Shown here: one piece after another, positions 22,410 through 30,566 of the stretch | Layout of the letters: each line of letters starts with the position of its first letter | Numbering within the stretch: the stretch's first letter is position 1 | Assembly: GCA_030065615.1 (NCBI GenBank) | Contig: JASJDR010000044.1 | Location: forward strand, 1 to 35,599 | Direction of reading: 5' to 3' | DNA length: 35,599 nt | Source of the DNA: Xenococcus sp. MO_188.B8 | GTDB taxonomy: Bacteria; Cyanobacteriota; Cyanobacteriia; Cyanobacteriales; Xenococcaceae | Program-made: the position numbers and the translations under genes | Notes under the pieces: generated by a model | What the model was told of the DNA's origin: nothing | Databases searched by the model: none | What the model saw: the letters and a program-made list of their open reading frames with translations, nothing else

Positions 22410-23408
22410 CTAAAACTGCTTCAGAAAACGCAGATCGCTATTATATAAACGACGAATATCATCAATTTGGTGTAATACCATGGCAAATCTTTCGACTCCA
22501 AAACCCGCAGCAAAACCTGTATAAACTTCAGGATCATAGCCGACAGCTTTGAGTACATTAGGATCTACCATGCCACAGCCTAAAACCTCTAACCATTTAC
22601 CTTTCCATTGCACATCTACTTCAGCAGAAGGTTCGGTAAAAGGAAAATAACTAGTCCGAAATTGTACAGCCAGATCTTCCCCAAACATCTGACGCAAAAA
22701 TTCTTTAATTGTACCTTTGAGATCAGTAAACTTTAAACCTTTATCTATCGCTAATAACTCCACTTGATGGAACACTGCTGAGTGGGTAGCATCTACAGTA
22801 TCTCTGCGATATACTCTGCCAGGAGAAATGATGCGAATCGGTGGTTCATGATTTTCCATATAGCGAATTTGCACCGAAGAAGTGTGGGTACGTAATAAAT
22901 TACCCCCAGGAAGATAGAAAGTATCTTGCATATCCCTGGCTGGATGATCTTGAGGTGTATTTAAAGCTTCAAAATTATAGTAGTCTGTCTCTATTTGTGG
23001 ACCAGTAGCGACAGTGTAACCTAAGCCGACAAAGATATCTAAAACTCGATCTACCACCCCATTTAGAGGATGTATCTTCCCTAAAGGACGACTCACACCA
23101 GGCATGGTCACATCTAAAGTCTCAGAGGCAATTTTGGCTTGAATTGCAGCTTGTTGTAGGGTTTCTTTCTGAGTTTCTAAACTATTTTGAATTGCTTGTT
23201 TAACTTTGTTCCCTAGAGAACCAACTACAGGACGTTCTTCTGGGCTTAATTTACCCATTCCTCGCAAAATCTGAGAAAGTTGACCTTTTTTGCCGAGATA
23301 TTTAACTCGGAGTTGTTCTAACTCGTCTAAGCTAGAAGAATCGGCGATCGCGTCTACTGCTGAGGTTTGTAATTGGGTTAATTGGCTCTGGATGGGGGAT
23401 GTACTCAT
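22410..23408 (-). CDS. pheS: Phenylalanine--tRNA ligase subunit alpha
   Basis: About 332 residues, the normal PheS length. The enzyme charges tRNA-Phe with phenylalanine as a (PheS-PheT)2 complex in the cytosol. The N-terminal coiled coil with the [25 protein letters not shown] motif binds tRNA. The class II core has the motif region [53 protein letters not shown], then [12 protein letters not shown], the motif-2 strand [32 protein letters not shown], and motif 3 [24 protein letters not shown] prefer ATG 23408 over GTG 23414. pheT is not adjacent, as is common in cyanobacteria. Confidence 0.97.
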   Translation of the reverse strand: MSTSPIQSQLTQLQTSAVDAIADSSSLDELEQLRVKYLGKKGQLSQILRGMGKLSPEERPVVGSLGNKVKQAIQNSLETQKETLQQAAIQAKIASETLDVTMPGVSRPLGKIHPLNGVVDRVLDIFVGLGYTVATGPQIETDYYNFEALNTPQDHPARDMQDTFYLPGGNLLRTHTSSVQIRYMENHEPPIRIISPGRVYRRDTVDATHSAVFHQVELLAIDKGLKFTDLKGTIKEFLRQMFGEDLAVQFRTSYFPFTEPSAEVDVQWKGKWLEVLGCGMVDPNVLKAVGYDPEVYTGFAAGFGVERFAMVLHQIDDIRRLYNSDLRFLKQF

Positions 23409-23538
23409 GCTCACGGGTAAATGAAAATGTCCAAGGAATTATCTATCGTAGCTGATTTGGTGAGCCTCAGTCTATGTAATCTCAGAACTCAGAAGCTTTA
23501 TTACCTGAATTAAGAAAGTTCTTACATAACTCAATTGC

Positions 23539-23706
23539 TTACTTAACTTCTAGTACAGGATAAATTTCTTCTATGGAGGCATTTTCATAATCAAATGGTC
23601 TTGAAGTTAGCCAAAAAATAGCTTGGGGATAGTCACGAATCTGTTTCTCTAGTCAACTACAAACTGCTTGAAGTTTATTAACTAATTTAATAATTTCTGG
23701 TAAATG
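23539..23706 (-). pseudogene. Short decayed coding fragment, unrecognised
   Basis: Minus-strand frame, 23706 to 23539, with protein-like composition: HLPEIIKLVNKLQAVCS, a TGA stop, then LEKQIRDYPQAIFWLTSRPF and a terminal segment ending in EIYPVLEVK and a stop. One in-frame stop and no start codon make it a fragment rather than a gene. It begins inside the tail of the Na/Pi cotransporter gene in another frame. I do not recognise the family. Confidence 0.3.
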
Positions 23707-24847
23707 TCAATAACATAGCAGGAACGAGAAAGAAAGTAGCAATAATATATACAATAGCTAAATATTCTCGCTCGCTCGCTACTGCTGCTAATTTTTTGGC
23801 ACTCCAAATGGGGGTATTTCTTAAGAAAGGAATGCTATAAATGACAATTGTTCCGATCACGTTATAAAGTAAATGCACCATCGCAATTTCTAAGGCTGCA
23901 ACTTGATTAGTTACCACAGCAGTTGCTGCCAATAAAGCAGTGATACAAGTTCCAATATTGGCCCCTAAAGTAAAAGGATAAATTTCTTCTAAGGTCAGCA
24001 ATCCATTTCCAGCTAAGGGAACAATTAAGCTGGTAGTTGTCGAAGATGATTGGACTAACATTGTGACTAAGGTACCTGAAAAAATGCTAGTAATGGCTCC
24101 TTTACCGATCGCGGTATGGAGGATATTTTTTGCTTTGTTTACCATTAAAATTTTCAGTAGTTTACCTAGATGAAAAATCGAGAAAAATATTAAAGATATT
24201 CCTAAGAAAATAATAGTAATGCCATCGAAAGGACTAGGTAAAATCTGAGATGATTTTTGGATCAATATTGTTAATGGTTGAGTTGTAGCTTGAATTATAT
24301 TAAAATTTTCAACATTAATCGATTCTATCTCAACAAGAAATTTAGCTAAAAACAAGCCAACTTTTTCTAAAAAGCGAGTGGCAAGTTCTAAAGGAAGAAA
24401 AATTATGACACTAATTAGATTAAAAAAATCATGAATGGTAGCAGCAGCAAAAGCCCGTTGAAATTCCTGACGGTTTTTAACATGACCCAAACTTACTAGA
24501 GTATTAGTAATAGTTGTGCCAATGTTGGCTCCCATAATCATTGGTACCGCGATCGCGACAGGTAATCCTCCCGCAACTAATCCGACAATAATTGAGGTTA
24601 TAGTACTAGAAGATTGAATCAAGGCAGTGCATAAAGTACCAACTAATAAACCAGCAAAAGGATTTTTAGCAAATTCAAATAATTGTTGAGCCTGTTCCCC
24701 TGCTATGGTTTTAAATCCCGTTCCAATTAAACCAGCAGCAAAAATCAAGGTATATATTAAAGCAATTATACTAAGCCAACTTAAAATATTCCTAATTCTT
24801 TCCTTTAGCTTAAACATCTCTGAAGGATGTTCTATTTTTTCTACCAT
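23687..24847 (-). CDS. Na/Pi cotransporter family protein
   Basis: A 386-residue sodium-dependent phosphate transporter-like protein of the NptA/YjbB family. Two inverted repeats each hold the signature QSSS: LIQSSSTITSIIVGLVAGG (about residue 77) and VQSSSTTTSLIVPLAGNG (about residue 266), with GANIGTTITNTL and GANIGTCITALL after each. About nine membrane segments follow an N-terminal cytosolic stretch. The PhoU-like C-terminal domain found in longer relatives is missing, so this is the short form. The role is Na-coupled phosphate movement across the inner membrane; direction and regulation are not evident. Confidence 0.92.
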   Translation of the reverse strand: MVEKIEHPSEMFKLKERIRNILSWLSIIALIYTLIFAAGLIGTGFKTIAGEQAQQLFEFAKNPFAGLLVGTLCTALIQSSSTITSIIVGLVAGGLPVAIAVPMIMGANIGTTITNTLVSLGHVKNRQEFQRAFAAATIHDFFNLISVIIFLPLELATRFLEKVGLFLAKFLVEIESINVENFNIIQATTQPLTILIQKSSQILPSPFDGITIIFLGISLIFFSIFHLGKLLKILMVNKAKNILHTAIGKGAITSIFSGTLVTMLVQSSSTTTSLIVPLAGNGLLTLEEIYPFTLGANIGTCITALLAATAVVTNQVAALEIAMVHLLYNVIGTIVIYSIPFLRNTPIWSAKKLAAVASEREYLAIVYIIATFFLVPAMLLTFTRNY

Positions 24848-25110
24848 AAATTAATGTCAATGTAATAAGTAAATAACTAACTTAAAAAACAAATTACCTA
24901 GAGTTGGTAAGCTTTTAAGTGTTAGATAACAAAATGTGTAAATAATTTTCTGCCTAATGGGCTATTATTCAATCAACAATTTTTTCTAAATTTTTGCGAA
25001 TTTCTAATCTCTAATCTATTAATAAAATATTAAAATATTAATTCGTTTAATCTCTACAGGCTCAGTTTGGTTTAGAATTTATTTCTACAAGCTTAAAACT
25101 TAAGATATAC

Positions 25111-26091
25111 ATGACTCTTGCTAAATCAAAATTAGATATAGAATCTCTACAATTACCATCTTTACCTCATAAACGCCCTTTATTGGCGATCGGTCATGGA
25201 ACAAGAAATGTTCAAGGTCGTCAAACTTTTATCGACTTTGTAGAACAATATCATCAATTAGACCCTTCTCGTCCTGTAATTCCCTGCTTTTTGGAGTTAA
25301 CTGAGCCCAATATTCAAAAAGGAGTAGATTTATGTGTTGAACAGGGATATACAGAAATTTCCGCTTTACCTATTTTACTTTTTGCCGCTAGACATAATAA
25401 ATTTGATGTTACTAATGAGCTAGACCGAGCAAGAAAGCGACATCCCCAGGTAACTTTTCATTATGGCCGTCATTTTGGAATTACGCCCAAAATTATCGAA
25501 TTATGGCGCGATCGCCTGTTACAATTAGATTTACGAGAAAACAATCCCCGAAATATTTCCCGCCAAGACACCGTATTGTTATTTGTTGGTCGAGGTTCGA
25601 GCGATCCTGATGCCAATGGTGATGTTGCTAAACTTGCCAGAATTATCTGGGAAGGAAGCGGTTATCAAACTGTAGAAACTTGCTTTATTGGTATTACCCA
25701 CCCTCGTTTAGAAGAAGGTTTTCGTCGAGCGTATCTCTATAATCCCCAACGGATTATCGTCTTACCCTATTTCCTCTTCACCGGGGTATTGATGAATAAA
25801 ATTTTTGATATTACCGCTCAACAAGAAGAATTACATCCTGATATTGCTTTTAATTGTTTACCAGAAATGGGAATTCAACCCCAACTTTTAGAAGTAATTC
25901 GCCAACGGGAAATTGAAACTCAGTTAGGTCAGGTTGCGATGAATTGTGAGATGTGTAAATTCCGCCTCACTGCAAATAATGGGGAACATAGCCATCATCA
26001 CCACGATCACAATCATCACCATCATCATGATAATTTAGATCCCTATGGGAAACTAGAAGAGTATCATCAGAGAATTTGGCAAACACCTTAA
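25111..26091 (+). CDS. cbiX: CbiX-type sirohydrochlorin cobaltochelatase/ferrochelatase
   Basis: A 326-residue two-domain chelatase that inserts Co or Fe into sirohydrochlorin for cobalamin or siroheme. The first CbiX domain has [10 protein letters not shown] (His29) and [15 protein letters not shown] (His95), the metal-binding pair. The second domain begins [15 protein letters not shown] and ends in [13 protein letters not shown]. After it come an MxCxxC motif (M277, C279, C282), known in CbiX to bind an Fe-S cluster, and a His-rich stretch (residues 293-306) typical of metal storage or delivery. Because both features occur, the cobalt role is at least as likely as iron. The ATG at 25111 has a weak Shine-Dalgarno. 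sipA follows 21 nt downstream, across a heptamer repeat. Confidence 0.93.
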   Translation: MTLAKSKLDIESLQLPSLPHKRPLLAIGHGTRNVQGRQTFIDFVEQYHQLDPSRPVIPCFLELTEPNIQKGVDLCVEQGYTEISALPILLFAARHNKFDVTNELDRARKRHPQVTFHYGRHFGITPKIIELWRDRLLQLDLRENNPRNISRQDTVLLFVGRGSSDPDANGDVAKLARIIWEGSGYQTVETCFIGITHPRLEEGFRRAYLYNPQRIIVLPYFLFTGVLMNKIFDITAQQEELHPDIAFNCLPEMGIQPQLLEVIRQREIETQLGQVAMNCEMCKFRLTANNGEHSHHHHDHNHHHHHDNLDPYGKLEEYHQRIWQTP

Positions 26092-26092
26092 C

Positions 26093-26106
26093 TAAGTAAT
26101 AAGTAA
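26093..26106. repeat. Heptamer repeat TAAGTAA (2 copies) between cbiX and sipA
   Basis: Two tandem TAAGTAA units, the reverse complement of a rotation of the ATTACTT heptamer at 11151-11185. It is a minimal STRR array in a 21-nt intergenic gap. Confidence 0.7.
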
Positions 26107-26112
26107 TAAATC

Positions 26113-26331
26113 ATGAGTACGATTAAAGTAGGCGATCGCGTTAAGCTAACAGCCTTACCACCTTATTTAAAAACAGCTGAGCCGATGCCGATGCTGCGTT
26201 CTCCAGATCTATTAGAAATAGGAGCCGAAGGAGTTATCCTAGATCGTCGTCCTGGCGGTTATTATGGTGTTCACTTTCCTAATGGCTCTTTTTTACTCGA
26301 CGGCAAATATCTCGAAATAGTAACAAACTAG
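26113..26331 (+). CDS. sipA: SipA, NblS-interacting regulatory protein
   Basis: A 72-residue SH3-like protein of the SipA (DUF3148) family. The conserved core KVGDRVKLTALPPYLKTAEPMPMLRSPDLLEIGAEGVILDRRPGG and YYGVHFPNGSFLLDGKYLEIV covers nearly the whole chain. SipA binds the sensor kinase NblS (Hik33) and stimulates it; NblS acts on the response regulator RpaB to control photosystem, phycobilisome and high-light genes. The protein is cytosolic. It starts 21 nt after cbiX and may be translated from the same mRNA. Interestingly, a perfect RpaB (HLR1) box lies in the same window at 32760-32777. Confidence 0.93.
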   Translation: MSTIKVGDRVKLTALPPYLKTAEPMPMLRSPDLLEIGAEGVILDRRPGGYYGVHFPNGSFLLDGKYLEIVTN

Positions 26332-26441
26332 GCTATTTTCAAGAGAGCTATGCTTCGAAAGGACAAAAAACTATTCCCCCAACAGTTTTTGGAGCAATTG
26401 GGTATTGAACCTAAAACCCAATCCCTAAAACCTTTTCAAAG

Positions 26442-27065
26442 TTAATGACCAAAAAAACCATCAAATCCACGACGGAAATACAAGCTTCGAGAACCTAAGT
26501 ACAAACCAAAGGGATTTTCTCCTTGAGGGAAAACACTAACGCCAAAAACATAAATGCCGTCAAAATCTGGATTTCTTATCGGTTTTAACCCTACAGTAAA
26601 GGTGGTTCCTGGAGGAAGTGAATTAGCAAATACTACGGAAATAACTTCAGTTTTCTCGTCTTGACTCACTGTTTCTAAAGCTAACCTATCTCCCCTTCGA
26701 CGATGAGTACCAATAAAAGCCACTGTTCTCTCTAGTTTATATCTAATCCTATCTTGTCCTTTACGCAACTCAATTTCAACCTTTTGTAAGGGTGCTCCCG
26801 CATCGTCCGGGATTGTAATGTCAAAATAGTAAATTGCGCTTCTAAATCTAACTTCATTGAAAGTAGTGGAGATATCTAATAATCGAGGTGCTTTACGAAA
26901 TGCAACTTGGGGAATAAATTCGTTTTGCTTTGTTTGGGCAACAGTTGATTCCGCAACAGTTAAGTTGGGTGTTAATGAGTTACCAACAATTACCGCAGCT
27001 AAGATCACTATCGATGAAGATATAGGAGAAATTGCTTGAGGTTTGATCTTGAAAAGTTTTAGCAT
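26442..27065 (-). CDS. DUF2808 family exported protein
   Basis: A 207-residue DUF2808 protein. A signal peptide or anchor (AISPISSSIVILAAVIVGNSLTPNLTVAES) opens the chain, so it is probably periplasmic. The core includes RKAPRLLDISTTFNEVRFRSAIYYFDITIPDDAGAPLQKVEIE, VVFANSLPPGTTFTVGLKPIRNPDFDGIYVFGVSVFPQGENP and a C-terminal LYLGSRSLYFRR, all characteristic of the family. Function is unknown. It is convergent with sipA and divergent from the following DUF1400 hydrolase across a 372-nt gap that holds a repeat island. Confidence 0.88.
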   Translation of the reverse strand: MLKLFKIKPQAISPISSSIVILAAVIVGNSLTPNLTVAESTVAQTKQNEFIPQVAFRKAPRLLDISTTFNEVRFRSAIYYFDITIPDDAGAPLQKVEIELRKGQDRIRYKLERTVAFIGTHRRRGDRLALETVSQDEKTEVISVVFANSLPPGTTFTVGLKPIRNPDFDGIYVFGVSVFPQGENPFGLYLGSRSLYFRRGFDGFFGH

Positions 27066-27437
27066 GAGTCTGGATATTTTTCTTTAATTGTAGATTTAAG
27101 CTCGGGGAAATTACTGAGATTTATTAAGATTGCGACAATAGGAGTTTTTTAGAACTTAAACCGTGTTAGTGAATTGAAAACTGGAGTGTTTAGAGATCAA
27201 GAGTCAGGAGCCAGAAGAGGTGCGACCGAACCGCCGTCTTACGGCGGCAGACCCTTCGGGTAGAGCAGACCCTGCGGGTAGAGCTCCGCAAGCGAACCTA
27301 AGAAGTTAGTATTTTCAGGTTCAAATATTTTTTAATGTTTTTGGTGATAAGTAATAATATATGATTTCTATAGTACATGTGTGGCATTACATTTCAGATT
27401 TGTTATATTAAAGCTTTTGACTTAAAGTTTAAATAGA
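27066..27437. other. Divergent intergenic region with a small repeat island and a shared promoter block
   Basis: The island spans 27219-27296. GCGACC is followed by a 7/3/7 hairpin CCGCCGT-CTT-ACGGCGG (27231-27247), then CCCTTCGGG and CCCTGCGGG hairpins and CGGGTAGAGCTCCGCAAGCG (27275-27294). The hairpin order is reversed compared with the island at 22021. Near the right end 27353-27375 starts AATAATATATGATTT and matches 30467-30489 upstream of the second hydrolase gene, so the promoter region was copied with the gene. Confidence 0.65.
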
Positions 27438-29156
27438 ATGCTTAATAACCGAAATACTAATAATCAAACTAACTTCTCTAAATTATCCTTGACTCGTTGC
27501 CTTCAATCCCTAGCATTGGGAGCAATAACAGTGGCCTCAATAGCAATCCCTGTTAAGGCACAAAAAACACTTTACTTTGTATTTCCCCCATTAAAAGAAT
27601 CCCTCAAAGTCGAATCTCTCGAAACCTTTGCCCAAGATGGGACTGTTAATCAAGATCTAGGTTTTTATCTGAAACTTGCTAAAGCCGACGAAGAAGCAAG
27701 ACTCAAATTTCGCCAAGTTCTAAATCTAACCTCGCCAGTTGAACCACGTTTGGTAGCTCGCTTTTTCAACAGCGAACTCGGAGCAGCGATTCTCGATCTC
27801 GCGGGAAACTTTATCCAAATTGAGGGAGGACGCAATGGCAAATTGGCTCTGAGAGGAGCCTTGGTGACAGCCGCTTTTGACGAAGAAGGTTTGAGCTTGA
27901 TCAACTTTTTTCGCCAATTACCGACTAATATTCAGTTCGATTTGCCAAAAATGCTTGAGCTTGCCAAGTTAAGCGAAATTGCAGTTAAGGCAACTAAAGT
28001 TTTTAGTGAAGAAGTAATTCCCAACTTATCAGCAGCTGAAGCAGAGGCAGCTGAACCAGTTGATTTTACTAATTTACCGGACTTGCGCCAGAGGGGAAAC
28101 TATGGCGTTGAGAAAAAACGTTGGTTGCTCACTGACAGAGAGCGCAATTTTCGCAAATTTTACGTCAATATCTATAAACCTCAGCAGTGGCGGGAAGGAA
28201 AAACCCCAGTAGTAATTATTTCTCATGGCTTAAGCTCTAAACCAGAAGAGTTTGAGGACATTGCACAACATTTAGCTTCTCATGGCTATGTAGTGGCACT
28301 GCCCCAACATATTGGCAGCGATGCTCAACAAATCCAATCATTTTTAAGGGGAGCGTCAAGGCAAGTTTTTCTTGTCGATGAATTTATCAACCGCCCTCTC
28401 GATATTAGTTATGTCATCGATAAACTGGAACTGCGCAATCTTGAACAATTTGATGGCAAGCTTGCTACAGATAAAGTTGGCGTTTTTGGTCATTCCTTTG
28501 GTGGTTACACCGCACTAGCAGTTGCCGGAGCAACTATTGATTTTGAAAATCTCGAAAAAGAATGCAGCACTCTCATAACTAGGATTAATACAGCCTTGCG
28601 CCTACAATGCCGAGCGTTAAAATTAGAGCGTAAAGACTATAATTTCCGAGATGAACGTGTGGTTGCAGCTTTGGGTCACAATCCAGTTAATCGAAGTATT
28701 TTTGGTCCCCAGGGGATGGGTCAGATTCAAATTCCCGTCTTGATGGGAGCAGGCAGCTACGATCCTGCTACTCCTTTTGTGTTTGAACAACTAAGTTCTT
28801 TTATTTGGCTGAATAGTCCTAATAAATATCTAGTGATGCAGGAAGGACAAGCTCATGTTGATGTTTCCGCAATGGACGGGGGAATAAGTGAGGTGATTGA
28901 ATCGGTTGAAGAGTTAACTGTACCGGAAACCCAGTTATTGGCTGATTATAGTAATGCTACGATACTGGCCTTTTCTGAAGTTTATGTTGCCAATAATGAG
29001 GATTTTCTTCCTTTCATGCAATCTTCCTACTTGCAATATCTCAGTGAAGGTCAGGAATTTAAAACCTATCTCATTAGTAGAGATTCCTCAGATAAATTAG
29101 TTGAAGCGATAGATCAGTTTGATCGCGAGGAAGGCATTGATCCTAAGGTAAGGTAG
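27438..29156 (+). CDS. DUF1400-domain alpha/beta hydrolase, copy 1
   Basis: A 572-residue exported hydrolase. A signal peptide (LTRCLQSLALGAITVASIAIPVKAQ) leads into the DUF1400 domain (TLYFVFPPLKESLKVESLETFAQDGTVNQDLGFYLKLAKADEEARLKFRQVL, about residues 45-170). The alpha/beta-hydrolase domain follows: GKTPVVIISHGLSSKPEEFEDIAQHLASHGYVVALPQH, the nucleophile elbow GHSFGGY (Ser353), an acid in GAGSYDPATPF, and His473 in EGQAHVDVS. The enzyme is probably periplasmic and resembles platelet-activating-factor acetylhydrolases and lipases; the substrate is unknown. A near-identical paralogue lies at 30567-32294. Confidence 0.9.
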   Translation: MLNNRNTNNQTNFSKLSLTRCLQSLALGAITVASIAIPVKAQKTLYFVFPPLKESLKVESLETFAQDGTVNQDLGFYLKLAKADEEARLKFRQVLNLTSPVEPRLVARFFNSELGAAILDLAGNFIQIEGGRNGKLALRGALVTAAFDEEGLSLINFFRQLPTNIQFDLPKMLELAKLSEIAVKATKVFSEEVIPNLSAAEAEAAEPVDFTNLPDLRQRGNYGVEKKRWLLTDRERNFRKFYVNIYKPQQWREGKTPVVIISHGLSSKPEEFEDIAQHLASHGYVVALPQHIGSDAQQIQSFLRGASRQVFLVDEFINRPLDISYVIDKLELRNLEQFDGKLATDKVGVFGHSFGGYTALAVAGATIDFENLEKECSTLITRINTALRLQCRALKLERKDYNFRDERVVAALGHNPVNRSIFGPQGMGQIQIPVLMGAGSYDPATPFVFEQLSSFIWLNSPNKYLVMQEGQAHVDVSAMDGGISEVIESVEELTVPETQLLADYSNATILAFSEVYVANNEDFLPFMQSSYLQYLSEGQEFKTYLISRDSSDKLVEAIDQFDREEGIDPKVR

Positions 29157-29211
29157 GCGATAAACATAACCCATGAATATTGAGTAATTAAATTTATGTA
29201 GCTGTATAAAT

Positions 29212-30006
29212 ATGTCCTCTTTTTTACTTGACGCAATCCCCATCTGGGCAATATTCATAGCCCTTTTTTTAATTTTATTTGGCTCGGTGTTGGTGGGCTT
29301 CAGATTAGGGCAACGGCGAAGAAGGCGCCCAGACGAATTGGCAGACAAACAGTTAGATTTGAGTGGTGTTGCTTTAGCAGCCATGTTAACGCTGATCGGA
29401 TTCCTGCTCGCCTTCACTTTCTCGTTGGCCGGATCACACTTCGATACCCGCAGGCAGTTGGTGATCGACGACGTGAACGCCATTGGTGGCACCTTTGCTG
29501 GCACTGAGCTCTTACAAGAGCCACATCGCTCAAACATTAAAGGTTTATTGATTGACTACGCCGATATGCGGGCTACCTTCTATAGGTACGAACCTACAAA
29601 GGCAAAATTTGATGAATTCATACAACGCTCTGAACTACTGCACGAGCAAATGTTGGGTGAGGGGAGCGCGGCTGCGAACCTGGAGCCCACACCCGTCGTT
29701 GCGACATTTATCAATTCACTAAATACCTTGATTGATATTCACACTTATCGAACTAACCTGCGTTGGAACCGAATACCTCCCACGATATTTGCGGCACTGA
29801 CTTTCTTGTCTACAATGGCCATGATCCTGATTGGATATATACGAGGTTTGATCGGCAAAATTGCCCTGTTCCCTACATTACTCTTGGTAATTACCTACGT
29901 CACGGTCTTTACGTTAATAATAGACCTCGATAGACCCGCTAACGGAATCTTTTACGTTAACCAGCAGCCCATGATTGAATTACTTGAAGATCTCCAGGCA
30001 AAATAA
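29212..30006 (+). CDS. Bestrophin-like (DUF4239) membrane protein
   Basis: A 264-residue membrane protein with the bestrophin-like DUF4239 domain. An N-terminal helix (AIPIWAIFIALFLILFGSVLVGF) is followed by RLGQRRRRRPDE, then DLSGVALAAMLTLIGFLLAFTFSLAGSHFDTRRQLVIDDVNAIGGTF, the family's core. Two further helices (IFAALTFLSTMAMILIGYI and IALFPTLLLVITYVTVFTLII) complete it, with RPANGIFYVNQQPM near the C-terminus. The family may conduct anions, but this is not proven. The DNA has a higher G+C third position and lacks HIP1 sites, unlike the genes on either side. It lies alone between two DUF1400 paralogues, which suggests that it arrived by transfer. Confidence 0.82.
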   Translation: MSSFLLDAIPIWAIFIALFLILFGSVLVGFRLGQRRRRRPDELADKQLDLSGVALAAMLTLIGFLLAFTFSLAGSHFDTRRQLVIDDVNAIGGTFAGTELLQEPHRSNIKGLLIDYADMRATFYRYEPTKAKFDEFIQRSELLHEQMLGEGSAAANLEPTPVVATFINSLNTLIDIHTYRTNLRWNRIPPTIFAALTFLSTMAMILIGYIRGLIGKIALFPTLLLVITYVTVFTLIIDLDRPANGIFYVNQQPMIELLEDLQAK

Positions 30007-30566
30007 CTCAGCATCACCAGGAGAACATTAATTGGCTTGGATCTCAGCCGGTTTTTGACAGCGATAGGTCGATATGTAGCAGGGTGGGAAGTTGACTAGT
30101 ACCGCTGCGCGGAAGTCACCCACCCCCTAACCCAACCCACCCCTAACCCCTCCTTGGAGGGGAACCAAACCAGGAGGGGAAGTCAAAAGTCAAAAGCGCC
30201 GAGACCCCGCGTCGGCGTAAGACGCAAGCGGTCAGACCCCGCGCCGCCGACAGGCGTTTACCCAGCTCCGTGTTCTGGGCAAGGGAATGCTGACCAAGAG
30301 AGGGAACGCTCGGCAAGACAATCAAAAGTTTTTTAGAGTAAGGCTTTCAAGCTTTTCTAATGGTTGTTGTATTTACGCCCATGTCCACTAGATGGATTAA
30401 AGAAGAAGTTATCACACGTGTTCTCTATAAAATTCAAAGATTTTTTTAAAGTTCTTGGTAATGCGGAATAATATATGATTTTTGTAGTAATTAAGTCTTA
30501 TTTAAGTTTCAGAGTTATTACAAATCAGATTGCTTTACACAAAAATTTATTTAGGTCTAAATTAAA
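30007..30566. repeat. Repeat island between the bestrophin-like gene and the second hydrolase
   Basis: No gene. 30106-30180 is a CCCTAACCC-rich block with the hairpin CCCCTCC-TT-GGAGGGG (30147-30162). 30195-30320 is GC-rich and shares an exact 26-nt module (30225-30250) and an exact 46-nt module (30256-30301) with the island at 17961-18149, plus CGGCGTAAGACG. The last 100 nt include the promoter-like block 30467-30489 that is shared with 27353-27375. Confidence 0.75.

Noticed and set aside
24848..25110. Possible cobalamin riboswitch upstream of cbiX
   Set aside because: The 263-nt leader is AT-rich and lacks the B12-box and the paired arms expected of that riboswitch.
29097..29537. 146-codon minus-strand ORF
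   Set aside because: It is antisense to the start of the bestrophin-like gene; its length reflects the base composition of that gene.
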